Part shown: piece by piece, positions 7,215 through 14,394 of the stretch
How the letters are laid out: each line of letters opens with the position of its first letter
Position numbering within the stretch: the first letter of the stretch is position 1
Assembly: GCA_040753075.1 (NCBI GenBank)
Contig: JBFMHA010000058.1
Span: forward strand, 1 to 24,229
Source of the DNA: UBA6814 sp040753075
Lineage (GTDB): Bacteria; Desulfobacterota; Desulfovibrionia; Desulfovibrionales; Desulfovibrionaceae
DNA: 24,229 nucleotides
Reading direction: 5' to 3'
The notes under the pieces: generated by a model
The model's database searches: none
Seen by the model: the letters and a program-made list of their open reading frames with translations, nothing else
Told to the model about the DNA's origin: nothing
Made by a program: the position numbers and the translations under genes

Positions 7215-8168
7215 CTACTTGGCGTCCTTGAGGCCAGCCAGCACCGCGGGCAGGCCGGGCTTGCCCTCGGCGGTGGTCACGCCGTCCAGCCAGCGCTCGG
7301 CGGCGTCCGGGTTGGCCTTGAGCCAGGAGCGGCCGGCCTCGCGCGGGGTCAGGCTCGCGTCCTGGTGCAGGGTCGTCATGATCTGGTTCATCATGGCGAT
7401 GGGGAAGGTCATGTTCTTGAGCAGCCTGCCCAGGTTGGGATGGTCCTCGGCAAAGCCCTTGCGGGTGTTGGTCCACACCGTGGCGGTGCCGTCGTTGGGG
7501 CCGAAGGTCGCGTCGGTGCTGCCCGTGAGGTAGGTCATGTCGATGCGTTCGTTCATGCTGTGCGGAGCCCAGCCGAGGAACACGATCCAACGCCCCTCCT
7601 TGGCGTAGGACTGCACCTGGGCCAGCATGCCGGCCTCACTGGAGGGCACCAGGGTGAACTTGCCCAGGCCGAACATGTTCTTGTCGATCATGTCCTTGAT
7701 GATCAGGTTGCCGTCGTTGCCGGCCTCGATGCCGTAGATCTTCCAGTCCAGCTTGTCCCCGTACTTGGCGATGTCCTTGAAATCGCGCAGTCCGCCCTTG
7801 GCGCAGTAGGTGGGCACGGCCAGGGTGTACTGGGCCCCGGGCATGCTGGCCAGGTACTTCACCACCGAGCCGTCCTCGAAATAGGGGTCGGCGATGGAGG
7901 CCATGGAGGGCATCCAGTTGCCGAAAAAGGCGTCGCCGTCGCCGGTGGCCATGGCCTTGTAGGCGATGGGCACCGAAACCATGACGTTCTCGGCCTCGTA
8001 GCCGAGGCTCTGCAGTATGGAGACCGCCAGCTCGGTCTTGACCGTGACGCCGGTCCAGCCCACGCTGACGAAGCGGATCTTGGCCGCGGCCTGGGAAGCC
8101 GCGGGAAGCACAGCCAGGGACAGGGCCACAATCAGGGCTACGACCAGGTTTCTTCCGAAAACACGCAT
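7215..8168 (-). CDS. Choline/glycine-betaine ABC transporter substrate-binding protein (ChoX-like)
   Basis: A 317-residue periplasmic binding protein of the OpuAC/ProX-ChoX family with a signal peptide (residues 1-28; ASQA is the likely cut site). Four aromatic residues that would cage a quaternary ammonium are present: W38 (VGWTG), W85 (FGNWMPSM), Y114 (GAQYTL) and W200 (FLGWAPH), plus N151. From memory these correspond, with a constant offset of 5, to the choline-binding box of Sinorhizobium ChoX. One position differs: G40 where WTD is usual. GAGGAG lies 5 bases before the ATG. It is the last gene of a minus-strand unit after betA and betB, 56 bases past betB, and should supply choline or betaine. 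No permease or ATPase partner is in the window. Confidence 0.88.
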   Translation of the reverse strand: MRVFGRNLVVALIVALSLAVLPAASQAAAKIRFVSVGWTGVTVKTELAVSILQSLGYEAENVMVSVPIAYKAMATGDGDAFFGNWMPSMASIADPYFEDGSVVKYLASMPGAQYTLAVPTYCAKGGLRDFKDIAKYGDKLDWKIYGIEAGNDGNLIIKDMIDKNMFGLGKFTLVPSSEAGMLAQVQSYAKEGRWIVFLGWAPHSMNERIDMTYLTGSTDATFGPNDGTATVWTNTRKGFAEDHPNLGRLLKNMTFPIAMMNQIMTTLHQDASLTPREAGRSWLKANPDAAERWLDGVTTAEGKPGLPAVLAGLKDAK

Positions 8169-8224
8169 CACTACTCCTCGGTTGCGGTTGGGAAAAGCAA
8201 GGCCTCCTTGTACTCCGAGTGATA

Positions 8225-9700
8225 CTATGCGCCGAACCAATCAAGCGCCCGGGGGGCGTGGTTGCGGTACACGTGCTTGAGTTCGGTGTATTCCTCCAGC
8301 CCGGCGCGGCCCAGCTCCCGCCCCAGGCCCGACTGCTTGTACCCGCCCCAGGGGGCCTGCACGAAATACACGTTGAAGTCGTTGATCCACACCGTGCCGA
8401 AGCGCAGGGCCCGGGCCACGCGTTCGGCCCGGGCCGCATCCTGGGTGCGCAGGCCCGCGGACAGGCCGTAGACGGTGTCGTTGGCCAGGGCCACGGCCTC
8501 CTCTTCGCTCCTGAACCGCTCCACCGTGACCACCGGGCCGAAGATCTCCTCCTGCACGATGCGCATGTCCCCGGTGCAGCCGGTGAACAGCGTGGGCAGA
8601 TAAAAGAAGCCCCTGGCCAGGGCCGGGTCGTCGGGACGCGCGCCCCCGAGCGCCAGGGCCGCGCCCTCCTCCTGGCCGATGGCCACGTAGGACTCCACCT
8701 TGGCCAGGTGCTCGGCCGAGATGAGGGGCCCCATCTGGACGCCCTCGCTGAAGCCGCTGCCCAGCTTGATGCGCGCCATGCGCTCGCCAAGGGCCTCCAC
8801 GAAGCGGTCGTGCAGCGCGTCCTGCACCAGGATGCGCGCCCCGGCCGAGCAGATCTGGCCCGCGTGGAAGAACACCCCGTTCAGCGCGCTGTCCACGGCC
8901 AGGTCCAGGTCCGCGTCGGCGAAAATGATGTGCGGATTCTTGCCGCCCAACTCCAGGCAGATCTTCTTCACGTTGCCCGCGGCCGCGCGCATGATGCTCT
9001 TGCCGGTCACGACGCCGCCGGTGAAGGAGATGAGGTCCACGTCCGGGCTCTCGGCCAGCTCCGCCCCGACCTCGGCCCCGGGGCCGAGCACGGTGTTCAC
9101 CACGCCTGCGGGGAACCCGGCCGCCTGGGCCAACTCGGTGATGCGCAGGGTGGTGAGCGGGGTGATCTCGCTGGGCTTCATAACGATGGTGCAGCCCGCA
9201 GCCAGGGCCGGAGCCATCTTCCAGGAGGCCTGGAGCAGGGGGTAGTTCCAGGGCGAGATCTGGCCGCACACCCCCACTGGCTCGCGCAGCACGAGGCTGG
9301 CGGCGTCCGGATTGGGACAGGCCACCGCCTCGCCCCCGTCCTTGTCGGCCAGCCCCGCGTAGTAGCGGAAGATGCCGGCCACGTCGTCCATGTCCCAGCG
9401 GCTCTCCTCCACGGTCTTGCCCGTGTCCAGGCTCTCCAGCCGGGCCAGGTCCTCACGCTCGCGCTCCACCAGGGCGGCGAGGCGCAGGAGCAGCCGGCCC
9501 CGCTCGGGGGCCGGGGTCCGGGGCCAGTCGCCCGCATCGAAGGCCCGCCGGGCCGCGGCCACGGCCAGCGCCGCGTCCTCCCGGCCGCCCTCGGCCACCC
9601 GGGCGACGACCTCCTGGTCAAAGGGATTGATGACCTCGCGCTCCCGGCCGGAACGCGCGGCCGCCCATTGCCCGTCGATGAACATCTCGCCTTGGATCAT
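8225..9700 (-). CDS. betB: Betaine-aldehyde dehydrogenase
   Basis: A 491-residue NAD(P)-dependent aldehyde dehydrogenase. It oxidises betaine aldehyde to glycine betaine, the second step of the choline pathway. Family motifs are intact: SPWNYP with N152, MKPSE with K175, the cofactor loop FTGGVVTGKSI (226-236), catalytic base E250 in LELGGKNPH, and nucleophile C284 in GQICSAGAR. The specific role rests on its pairing with betA and a choline-type binding protein; by sequence alone it could act on another amino-aldehyde. The start codon overlaps the betA stop in an ATGA (9697-9700), so the two are translationally coupled. GAGGGAAGAG precedes the start. Confidence 0.9.
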   Translation of the reverse strand: MIQGEMFIDGQWAAARSGREREVINPFDQEVVARVAEGGREDAALAVAAARRAFDAGDWPRTPAPERGRLLLRLAALVEREREDLARLESLDTGKTVEESRWDMDDVAGIFRYYAGLADKDGGEAVACPNPDAASLVLREPVGVCGQISPWNYPLLQASWKMAPALAAGCTIVMKPSEITPLTTLRITELAQAAGFPAGVVNTVLGPGAEVGAELAESPDVDLISFTGGVVTGKSIMRAAAGNVKKICLELGGKNPHIIFADADLDLAVDSALNGVFFHAGQICSAGARILVQDALHDRFVEALGERMARIKLGSGFSEGVQMGPLISAEHLAKVESYVAIGQEEGAALALGGARPDDPALARGFFYLPTLFTGCTGDMRIVQEEIFGPVVTVERFRSEEEAVALANDTVYGLSAGLRTQDAARAERVARALRFGTVWINDFNVYFVQAPWGGYKQSGLGRELGRAGLEEYTELKHVYRNHAPRALDWFGA

Positions 9701-11349
9701 GCTGCTCTTCCCTCGGCCTCGCGCCGAGAGAAAGGCGCGGGTTCGGGCGGCAGGGGGGAGTTGCCCAGCACCAGGTCCGCGGCCTTTTCCGCGATCATCA
9801 TCACCGGCGCGTAGATGTTGCCGTTGGTCACGTAGGGCATGACCGAGGCGTCCACCACCCGCAGGCCTTCCACTCCGTGCACGCGCAGCTCGGGGTCGGT
9901 GACGGCGAGCCCGTGGGCGCCCATGGCGCAGGTGCAGCTCGGGTGGTAGGCGCTCTCCCCCTCCCGGGCCACGAAGTCCAGGATCTGCTCGTCGGTCTCC
10001 ACGCCCTCGCCCGGGGCCAACTCCCTGCCGCGGAGTTCGTCGAATGCAGGCTGGGTCATGATGTTGCGGGTGACGCGGATGGCCTCCACCCACTCCCGGC
10101 GCTCCTGCTCGGTGGAAAGGTAGTTGAACAGGATGCTCGGGTGCTCGCGCGGGTCCGCGGAGCGCAGCTTCACCCGGCCGCGCACGTCGGTGTTCATGGG
10201 CCCCACGTGCACCTGGTAGCCGTGTCCCTCGTTGGGCGCAGTTCCGTCGTAGCGAATGGCGATGGGCAGGAAGTGGTACTGCAGGTTGGGATAGGGCGCC
10301 CGGTCGTTGCCGCGGATGAATCCGCCGGCCTCGAAGTGGTTGGACGCCCCGACCCCGGTGCGGCCGAAGAGCCACTGGGCCCCGATCCAGGGCTTGTTGT
10401 ACCACTTGAGGGACGGATACAGGCTCACGGGCTTCTTGCACGCGTACTGCACGTACAGCTCCAGATGGTCCTGCAGGTTCTCGCCCACGCCGGGCAGATC
10501 CTGCACCACGGGAATGCTCAGGGCCGACAGATCCTGGGCGTCGCCCACCCCGGAGAGCTGAAGCAGCTGCGGGGAGTTGATGGCCCCGCCGCAGCAGATG
10601 ACCTCGCCCGCGAAATCCTGGCGCACCCGGCCACGGCGCACGTACTCCACGCCCACCGCGCGCTTTCCCGAGAAGAGCAGGCGGGTGGCCATGGCCCGGC
10701 AGCGGACCGTGAGATTGCGGCGGTTCTTCACCGGATGCACGTAGGCCCGGGCCGCATTCCAGCGCCGGCCGAGGTAGGTGGTGCGGTCGAACTTGCCGAA
10801 TCCCTCCTGCTGACAGCCGTTCACGTCGTCGGTCAGGGGATAGCCGGCCTGCTGCACCGCGGCGAAGAAGGCGTTGAAGAGCGGGCTGGCGCACTCCGGG
10901 GTGGTGAGGTAGAGCGGCCCCACCGCGCCCTGGTAGCGGTCCGCGCCCGCAGTATGGCACTCGAAGCGTTTGAAGTAGGGCAGGCAGTGGGCGTAGGACC
11001 AGTTCTCGAGCCCGTCCTCGCGCGCCCACTTCTCGTAGTCCATGGCGTTGCCGCGGATGTAGATCATGCCGTTGATGCAGCTCGACCCGCCCAGGACCTT
11101 GCCCCGGGGCTGGTAGATCCGGCGGCCGTTCATGTACGGCTCGGGGTCGGACTCGTACCACCAGTTGTAGGTGCGGCCGGCCAGGGGATAGGTCAGGGCC
11201 GCGGGCATGTGGATGCGGAAGTCCAGGCGGTGATCGGTTCCGCCGGCCTCCAGGACCAGGACGCGGTGTTTGGGATTGGCGCTCAGACGGTTGGCGAGGA
11301 CCGAGCCGGCGGAACCGCCGCCGACGATGATGAAGTCGTAATGTTTCAA
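9697..11349 (-). CDS. betA: Choline dehydrogenase (GMC oxidoreductase)
   Basis: A 550-residue FAD flavoenzyme that oxidises choline to betaine aldehyde. It shows the N-terminal dinucleotide fold YDFIIVGGGSAGSVLANRL, GMC signature 1 around 82-105 (PRGKVLGGSSCINGMIYIRG) and signature 2 GGAINSPQLLQLSGVG. The active-site His469 is in SAYHPSCTCAMG, and the C-terminal VTNGNIYAPVMMIAEKAADL holds Asn511. The length matches BetA enzymes. The start is a TTG at 11349, supported by AGGAG about 10 bases upstream and by the glycine-rich FAD motif beginning at residue 8; no ATG fits. It ends in an ATGA overlap with betB and begins 19 bases after the regulator stop. Other GMC alcohol dehydrogenases are possible, but the context favours choline. 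Confidence 0.9.
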   Translation of the reverse strand: MKHYDFIIVGGGSAGSVLANRLSANPKHRVLVLEAGGTDHRLDFRIHMPAALTYPLAGRTYNWWYESDPEPYMNGRRIYQPRGKVLGGSSCINGMIYIRGNAMDYEKWAREDGLENWSYAHCLPYFKRFECHTAGADRYQGAVGPLYLTTPECASPLFNAFFAAVQQAGYPLTDDVNGCQQEGFGKFDRTTYLGRRWNAARAYVHPVKNRRNLTVRCRAMATRLLFSGKRAVGVEYVRRGRVRQDFAGEVICCGGAINSPQLLQLSGVGDAQDLSALSIPVVQDLPGVGENLQDHLELYVQYACKKPVSLYPSLKWYNKPWIGAQWLFGRTGVGASNHFEAGGFIRGNDRAPYPNLQYHFLPIAIRYDGTAPNEGHGYQVHVGPMNTDVRGRVKLRSADPREHPSILFNYLSTEQERREWVEAIRVTRNIMTQPAFDELRGRELAPGEGVETDEQILDFVAREGESAYHPSCTCAMGAHGLAVTDPELRVHGVEGLRVVDASVMPYVTNGNIYAPVMMIAEKAADLVLGNSPLPPEPAPFSRREAEGRAA

Positions 11350-11368
11350 GTGGCAGTCTCCTGGGTCA

Positions 11369-12163
11369 TCAATCGCTGGGTTCGTTGAGAAAGGGCGCCT
11401 CCACCGGGCCGGAGCGCTCGCTGCGGCTCTCCACGCACTGGCGCAGAAGCACGTAATGGTGCCCGATGAAGGACAAGGCGCGGGCGGGCTCGTTCGCGGC
11501 GATGGCCTGGGCGGTGTCGCTCCAGTTGGCCGCGGCCTTCTCCCGGAAGACCGGGTCCGCGTACAGGGCGTAGTCGTGGGAGCTGAAGCCCATCTGCAGG
11601 GCGGACATGACCCACTCGAAGAGCGGGTTGGCGGCCATGCGCGCCAGGCGCAGATTCAGGGAGCGGTCCAGTTCGTCCGTGGCGGCCAGATCCGGCCCGG
11701 ACTCGCGCAGCAGGGACTCCAGCCTCCGCGCTCCGGCCAGGAGCGCCTCCTTGTCGGCCTTGGAGCCGCGGGCGATGGCCAGCACGGTGATGGCCCGGTC
11801 CATGGTTTCGCGGAACTCGATGAGCGTTTCCGGGGACACCGGGTGCTGCTTGAGGAACAGAGCCAGGGACTCGGACACGTTGGCCACTTCCAGGCTGCGC
11901 ACGAAGGCCCCGCCCTTGGCGCCCTTGCGCACCGCAAGCAGGCCCTTCTGCTGCAGGGTCTTGATGGCCTCTCGGATCACGCCCCGGCCCGCGCCGAACT
12001 GGACCTGCATGTCCCGCTCGCTGGGCAGGCGCTCGCCCGGGGCGAGCCGGCCGTCCAAGATGGCGGCCTCCACCTGGAGCACGATCTCCTCGCTGGCTCG
12101 TCCGAGAGTCACGGGCAGGAACATGCCTGCAGTCTTTTCAACCTGCGTCATTGGCTCGACCAT
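11369..12163 (-). CDS. FadR-type GntR family transcriptional regulator of the betaine operon
   Basis: A 264-residue repressor-type protein. It has an N-terminal winged helix-turn-helix (about 22-90: SEEIVLQVEAAILDGRLAPG, then LPSERDMQVQFGAGRGVIREAIKTLQQKGLL) and a C-terminal all-helical FCD ligand domain (about 110-245). One position that is usually a metal-binding His (DxxFH) reads DRSLN here; HH at 235-236 remains. It is first in the operon, 19 bases before betA, and probably controls it in response to a small organic ligand. Choline operons in other proteobacteria usually use the TetR-type BetI. The start is uncertain: ATG 12163 (MVEPMTQ) or ATG 12151 (MTQVEK); neither has a clear ribosome-binding site. 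Confidence 0.85.
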   Translation of the reverse strand: MVEPMTQVEKTAGMFLPVTLGRASEEIVLQVEAAILDGRLAPGERLPSERDMQVQFGAGRGVIREAIKTLQQKGLLAVRKGAKGGAFVRSLEVANVSESLALFLKQHPVSPETLIEFRETMDRAITVLAIARGSKADKEALLAGARRLESLLRESGPDLAATDELDRSLNLRLARMAANPLFEWVMSALQMGFSSHDYALYADPVFREKAAANWSDTAQAIAANEPARALSFIGHHYVLLRQCVESRSERSGPVEAPFLNEPSD

Positions 12164-12169
12164 TGTTGC

Positions 12170-12180
12170 TGGTTTTACCC
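12170..12180. promoter_or_regulatory. Imperfect FadR-family operator next to the regulator start
   Basis: TGGTTTTACCC fits the TGGT-N3-ACCA pattern bound by FadR-type GntR regulators with one mismatch. It lies 7 bases upstream of the start codon at 12163 and could support autorepression together with the better site at 12227. Confidence 0.4.
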
Positions 12181-12217
12181 AAAAAAGAAGGAACTCCCGC
12201 ACAGGAGTGCCCTTCTT
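12181..12217 (-). terminator. Intrinsic terminator / attenuator in the leader of the betaine regulator gene
   Basis: On the minus strand AAGAAGG and ACTCC (complements of 12211-12217 and 12204-12208) pair with GGAGT and CCTTCTT (12193-12197 and 12185-12191), immediately followed by a run of T's (12181-12186). Stem plus U-tract is a textbook intrinsic terminator. It ends only about 18 bases before the regulator start codon, so it either blocks upstream read-through or acts as an attenuator in the operon's own leader. Confidence 0.65.
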
Positions 12218-12226
12218 GCGCCAAAA

Positions 12227-12237
12227 TGGTACGACCA
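12227..12237. promoter_or_regulatory. Perfect FadR-family operator TGGTACGACCA
   Basis: An exact TGGT-N3-ACCA palindrome, the core recognised by FadR/PdhR/LldR-type regulators. It lies 64 bases upstream of the regulator start codon and overlaps a possible -10 (TACCAT on the minus strand). A perfect TTGACA is present on the minus strand at 12262-12267, but no good -10 is found 16-18 bases from it. Confidence 0.55.
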
Positions 12238-12282
12238 AGACCTCGCACGTATGATGACTCCTGTCAAGCCGAGGTCCAAACG

Positions 12283-12331
12283 AGAGGGCGGGCCTCCCCC
12301 CTCTCGAAAGAAGTGGGGCTCCCCGCCCTCT
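12283..12331. repeat. Hairpin repeat resembling the alaS terminator
   Basis: AGAGGGCGGG (12283-12292) pairs with CCCGCCCTCT (12322-12331), with a nested CCCC/GGGG pairing inside. The text AAACGAGAGGG at 12278-12288 and AAGAAGTGGGG at 12308-12318 closely parallel AAACGAGAGGG at 24181-24191 and AAAAAGTGGGG at 24212-24222, suggesting two members of one dispersed hairpin family. Confidence 0.5.
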
Positions 12332-12551
12332 TGCGCTCTCCCGTCCCTTTCCCCCCGGAACTGCGCGCACGGGCCTGCAGCCCTTCAAAAGGAGGCTCCT
12401 GCCGGGCGTTTCGACCGGCGGCGGCCTGCGGGAATCGTGTTCCGGACTCAGCCCTGGACGCGAGTCCCGCGCGCTTCGCGGCCCCCTGCCCGGAAACCAG
12501 TGTGCGCGATGCCGCGCCGCCGGGGCGGAGCCGACCTGCGCCCGATACGGT

Positions 12552-12591
12552 CCAGGGGATCATCCCCTGGCGAGGGGTCTACTCGGAGTAG
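12552..12591. repeat. Two adjacent short palindromes
   Basis: CCAGGGGAT (12552-12560) and ATCCCCTGG (12562-12570) form one near-continuous palindrome; CTACTC (12579-12584) and GAGTAG (12586-12591) form the second, followed by AAAA. Their role is unknown; such GC hairpins often recur between genes in this kind of genome. Confidence 0.4.
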
Positions 12592-12682
12592 AAAATGCGC
12601 AGCGTTTCCATACGACGAGCGACGCGGCCGGCCACGCCGAAGGCGGGGCCAAGCGGCGCAGCCGCGCTGCTTCCCGGCCGCG

Positions 12683-12730
12683 CGGCAAGGGGCGAGGAGC
12701 CCCTTGCCGGGGTGCGGGGGCAGGGCCCCC
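12683..12730 (-). terminator. Paired GC hairpins directly downstream of lpxK
   Basis: CGGCAAGGGGC (12683-12693) pairs with GCCCCTTGCCG (12699-12709), and GGGGGC (12716-12721) pairs with GCCCCC (12725-12730). They begin 7 bases past the lpxK stop in the minus direction, where a terminator or 3' stabiliser is expected. There is no T tract, so termination may need Rho. Confidence 0.5.
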
Positions 12731-12736
12731 GCCCGC

Positions 12737-13810
12737 CTACCCGGCGAAGAGCCGGGAGGCCTGCTCCTCCCACCAGGCGATGAAGTCGTCTCGCCCGATG
12801 AGGGCCGGGCCGAAGGCCGGGGCGACGCTGAGGGACCAGACGGTCTCGTCGGCGAAGGGGGCCAGCTTGGCCGCGTCCTTTTCGGTGCAGAGCACGGCCT
12901 CGGCGTCCCAGGAGCGGGCGCTGACGCTGATCTTGAGCCAGTCCGCGCTGGTGAAGTTGTGGTGGTCCGGGAAGGCCAGGTGCTTCTGCGGCTCGCGGCC
13001 CATGTAGGCCGTGGCGGTGGCGTACACCGAGGCCGGATTGCCGGTGGCGCTGGCCAGGAGGTAGCGGGTTCCCGGCGGCGGAGGCGAGCCCGGCTTCCGG
13101 AGCGACACCGGGACCAGGCCCTGGGGCAGCAGGGTGAAGGTGAACACGGGCTTGCCCAGGGGACCCAGGCGGCGCTGGGCCAGGGGGCCGAGGGCCGGGA
13201 ACTCCTCCTCGGCGCAGCGCACCAGGAAGGCCGAGGCGCGGGCGAGGGCCGCCGGGCCCTCCCGCCAGGGGCCGGCCGGGATGGTCCGGCCCCAGTTCCG
13301 GCCCAGGTCGCCGGGGGTGAGCAGCACCAGGTCCAGGTCCCGGCGCACGGCCAGGTGCGAGAACCCGTCGTCCAGGATGAAGAGGTGGGGCTTGAGTGCG
13401 GACACGGCCCACTTCCCGGCCCGGGTGCGGTCCGGATCCACCACCACCCGGGCCCCGGGCAGGGCGCGGCAGAGCATGAGGGGCTCGTCGCCCACGTGGA
13501 TGGGCAGGTTGTCGGGCGAGGCCAGGTAGTGGGGGCCGGGGGGCGCGGCGTTGTAGCCGCGGGTGAGGATGCAGGGGCTCCTGCCCGCGTCCAGGGCGCG
13601 CTGGGCGATCCAGGCCGCGAGGGGGGTCTTGCCCGTGCCGCCCCAGGCGATGTTGCCCACGCTGACGGTGGGGACGGGCGGCCGCCAGGAGTCGCGGCCC
13701 CCCTTGGCGTAGGCCAACTCCCGCCGGCGCAGGACCGCGGCGTAGGCCCAGCCCAGGGGAGCCAGGAGCGGGGACAGGGCCTCCTGGAGGCGCAGGAGCG
13801 TGCGCTGCAT
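12737..13810 (-). CDS. lpxK: Tetraacyldisaccharide 4'-kinase LpxK
   Basis: A 357-residue inner-membrane-associated kinase that phosphorylates the lipid A disaccharide at the 4' position. It has a hydrophobic N-terminal anchor (LSPLLAPLGWAYAAVL), Walker A WGGTGKT (56-62) in VSVGNIAWGGTGKTP, and LTRGYN (82-87). It also has VGDEPLML (106-113) and the catalytic DDGFSH motif (147-152). Length is typical. The ATG at 13810 has an excellent AGGAGG 4 bases upstream. It follows the small ABM-like gene by 55 bases and is probably co-transcribed. It shows that the organism makes lipid A. The protein is otherwise unremarkable. Confidence 0.93.
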   Translation of the reverse strand: MQRTLLRLQEALSPLLAPLGWAYAAVLRRRELAYAKGGRDSWRPPVPTVSVGNIAWGGTGKTPLAAWIAQRALDAGRSPCILTRGYNAAPPGPHYLASPDNLPIHVGDEPLMLCRALPGARVVVDPDRTRAGKWAVSALKPHLFILDDGFSHLAVRRDLDLVLLTPGDLGRNWGRTIPAGPWREGPAALARASAFLVRCAEEEFPALGPLAQRRLGPLGKPVFTFTLLPQGLVPVSLRKPGSPPPPGTRYLLASATGNPASVYATATAYMGREPQKHLAFPDHHNFTSADWLKISVSARSWDAEAVLCTEKDAAKLAPFADETVWSLSVAPAFGPALIGRDDFIAWWEEQASRLFAG

Positions 13811-13865
13811 GGGGCCTCCTGTAGCGCGAAGCCGGGGGAAAAGAAAAGGGCGGAAGGCCGGGCGG

Positions 13866-14177
13866 TCAGCGGAAGACCTGCTCCACGACCCGGTAGTGGG
13901 TCACGCGCCGGTCCGGGTCCAGTTCGTATTTGGCGTCCTCGGGGTAGAGCCGGGCCACGGAGATGTCCTCCCCGGCATAGGCGCGGATGGCGTCCAGGGA
14001 GTCCCAGTAGGTGACGAGGGTGATCTCGGCCGCGCCATCCAGTTCGCGGACGAGGATCTGCGCCCCCCGGCAGCAGGGGGTGGCGGCGGTGTCCTTCACG
14101 CCGGTTTCGGCCAGGTAGGCCAGAAACCCGTCGCGGTGCTCCTGGGGGCAGCGGCAGCGCCACTCGCGGGCGACCAT
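13866..14177 (-). CDS. Small ABM-like (dimeric alpha-beta barrel) protein
   Basis: A 103-residue soluble protein. Its pattern fits the antibiotic-biosynthesis-monooxygenase / dimeric alpha-beta barrel fold: a first strand (REWRCRCP), a helix (HRDGFLAYLAETGV), the turn ATPCCRGAQILVREL, a strand AEITLVTYWDSLDAI, and a helix IRAYAGED followed by ARLYPED. Such proteins are small oxygenases, haem-related enzymes or sensors; no catalytic residue can be assigned here. GGAGG lies 5 bases before the ATG at 14177. It sits directly upstream of lpxK, but a functional link to lipid A is not evident. Confidence 0.7.
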   Translation of the reverse strand: MVAREWRCRCPQEHRDGFLAYLAETGVKDTAATPCCRGAQILVRELDGAAEITLVTYWDSLDAIRAYAGEDISVARLYPEDAKYELDPDRRVTHYRVVEQVFR

Positions 14178-14252
14178 GGGGACCTCCGGGGCTCTTGCAG
14201 TGAAAAGGGCGGGAGAAGGATGGCCTCCCCCCGCCCGAACAGGCCGATGCCG

Positions 14253-14394
14253 ATCACGCCGCGCGCCAGGAGGCGCGCCTAAAACAACCCTGCGCCTTTT
14301 CCCTCTTCATCGCGCCGAGCGCCGAAGGGGCGCGCCTGCAAAAAATACCTGCGGTATTTTCCCCTGTTAATCGCGCCGCGCGCCGAAGAGGCGC
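14253..14394. repeat. Degenerate tandem repeat of the BI-1 gene 3' end and terminator
   Basis: A core of about 25 bases beginning ATCGCGCCG occurs three times at 14253, 14309 and 14370. The third copy is the last codons of the Bax-inhibitor gene. The repeat between copies 2 and 3 extends over the terminator region as well: 14281-14333 aligns with 14340-14394 with few differences. The period is 56-61 bases. Confidence 0.65.
14340..14360 (-). terminator. Terminator of the Bax-inhibitor-1 family gene
   Basis: Read on the minus strand, AAAATACC pairs with GGTATTTT around GCA and is followed by two more T's. It begins 6 bases after the TAA of the BI-1 gene. It is AT-rich at the base but has a good U-run. 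Confidence 0.7.

Larger units (their letters stand above)
12164..12736. other. 573-base gene-free gap rich in hairpins
   Basis: Between the betaine regulator and lpxK, both on the minus strand. The part near the regulator holds its operators and attenuator. The rest carries several GC-rich inverted repeats listed separately (12283, 12552, 12579, 12683). I see no reading frame with protein-like composition or a ribosome-binding site. Confidence 0.6.

Noticed and set aside
12151..12591. Plus-strand frames across the regulator-lpxK gap
   Set aside because: Composition is not protein-like, no ribosome-binding site is present, and the region is explained by hairpins and regulatory sites.
12283..12730. 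CRISPR array or insertion-sequence ends
   Set aside because: The inverted repeats differ from one another, spacers are irregular, and no transposase or cas gene is nearby.
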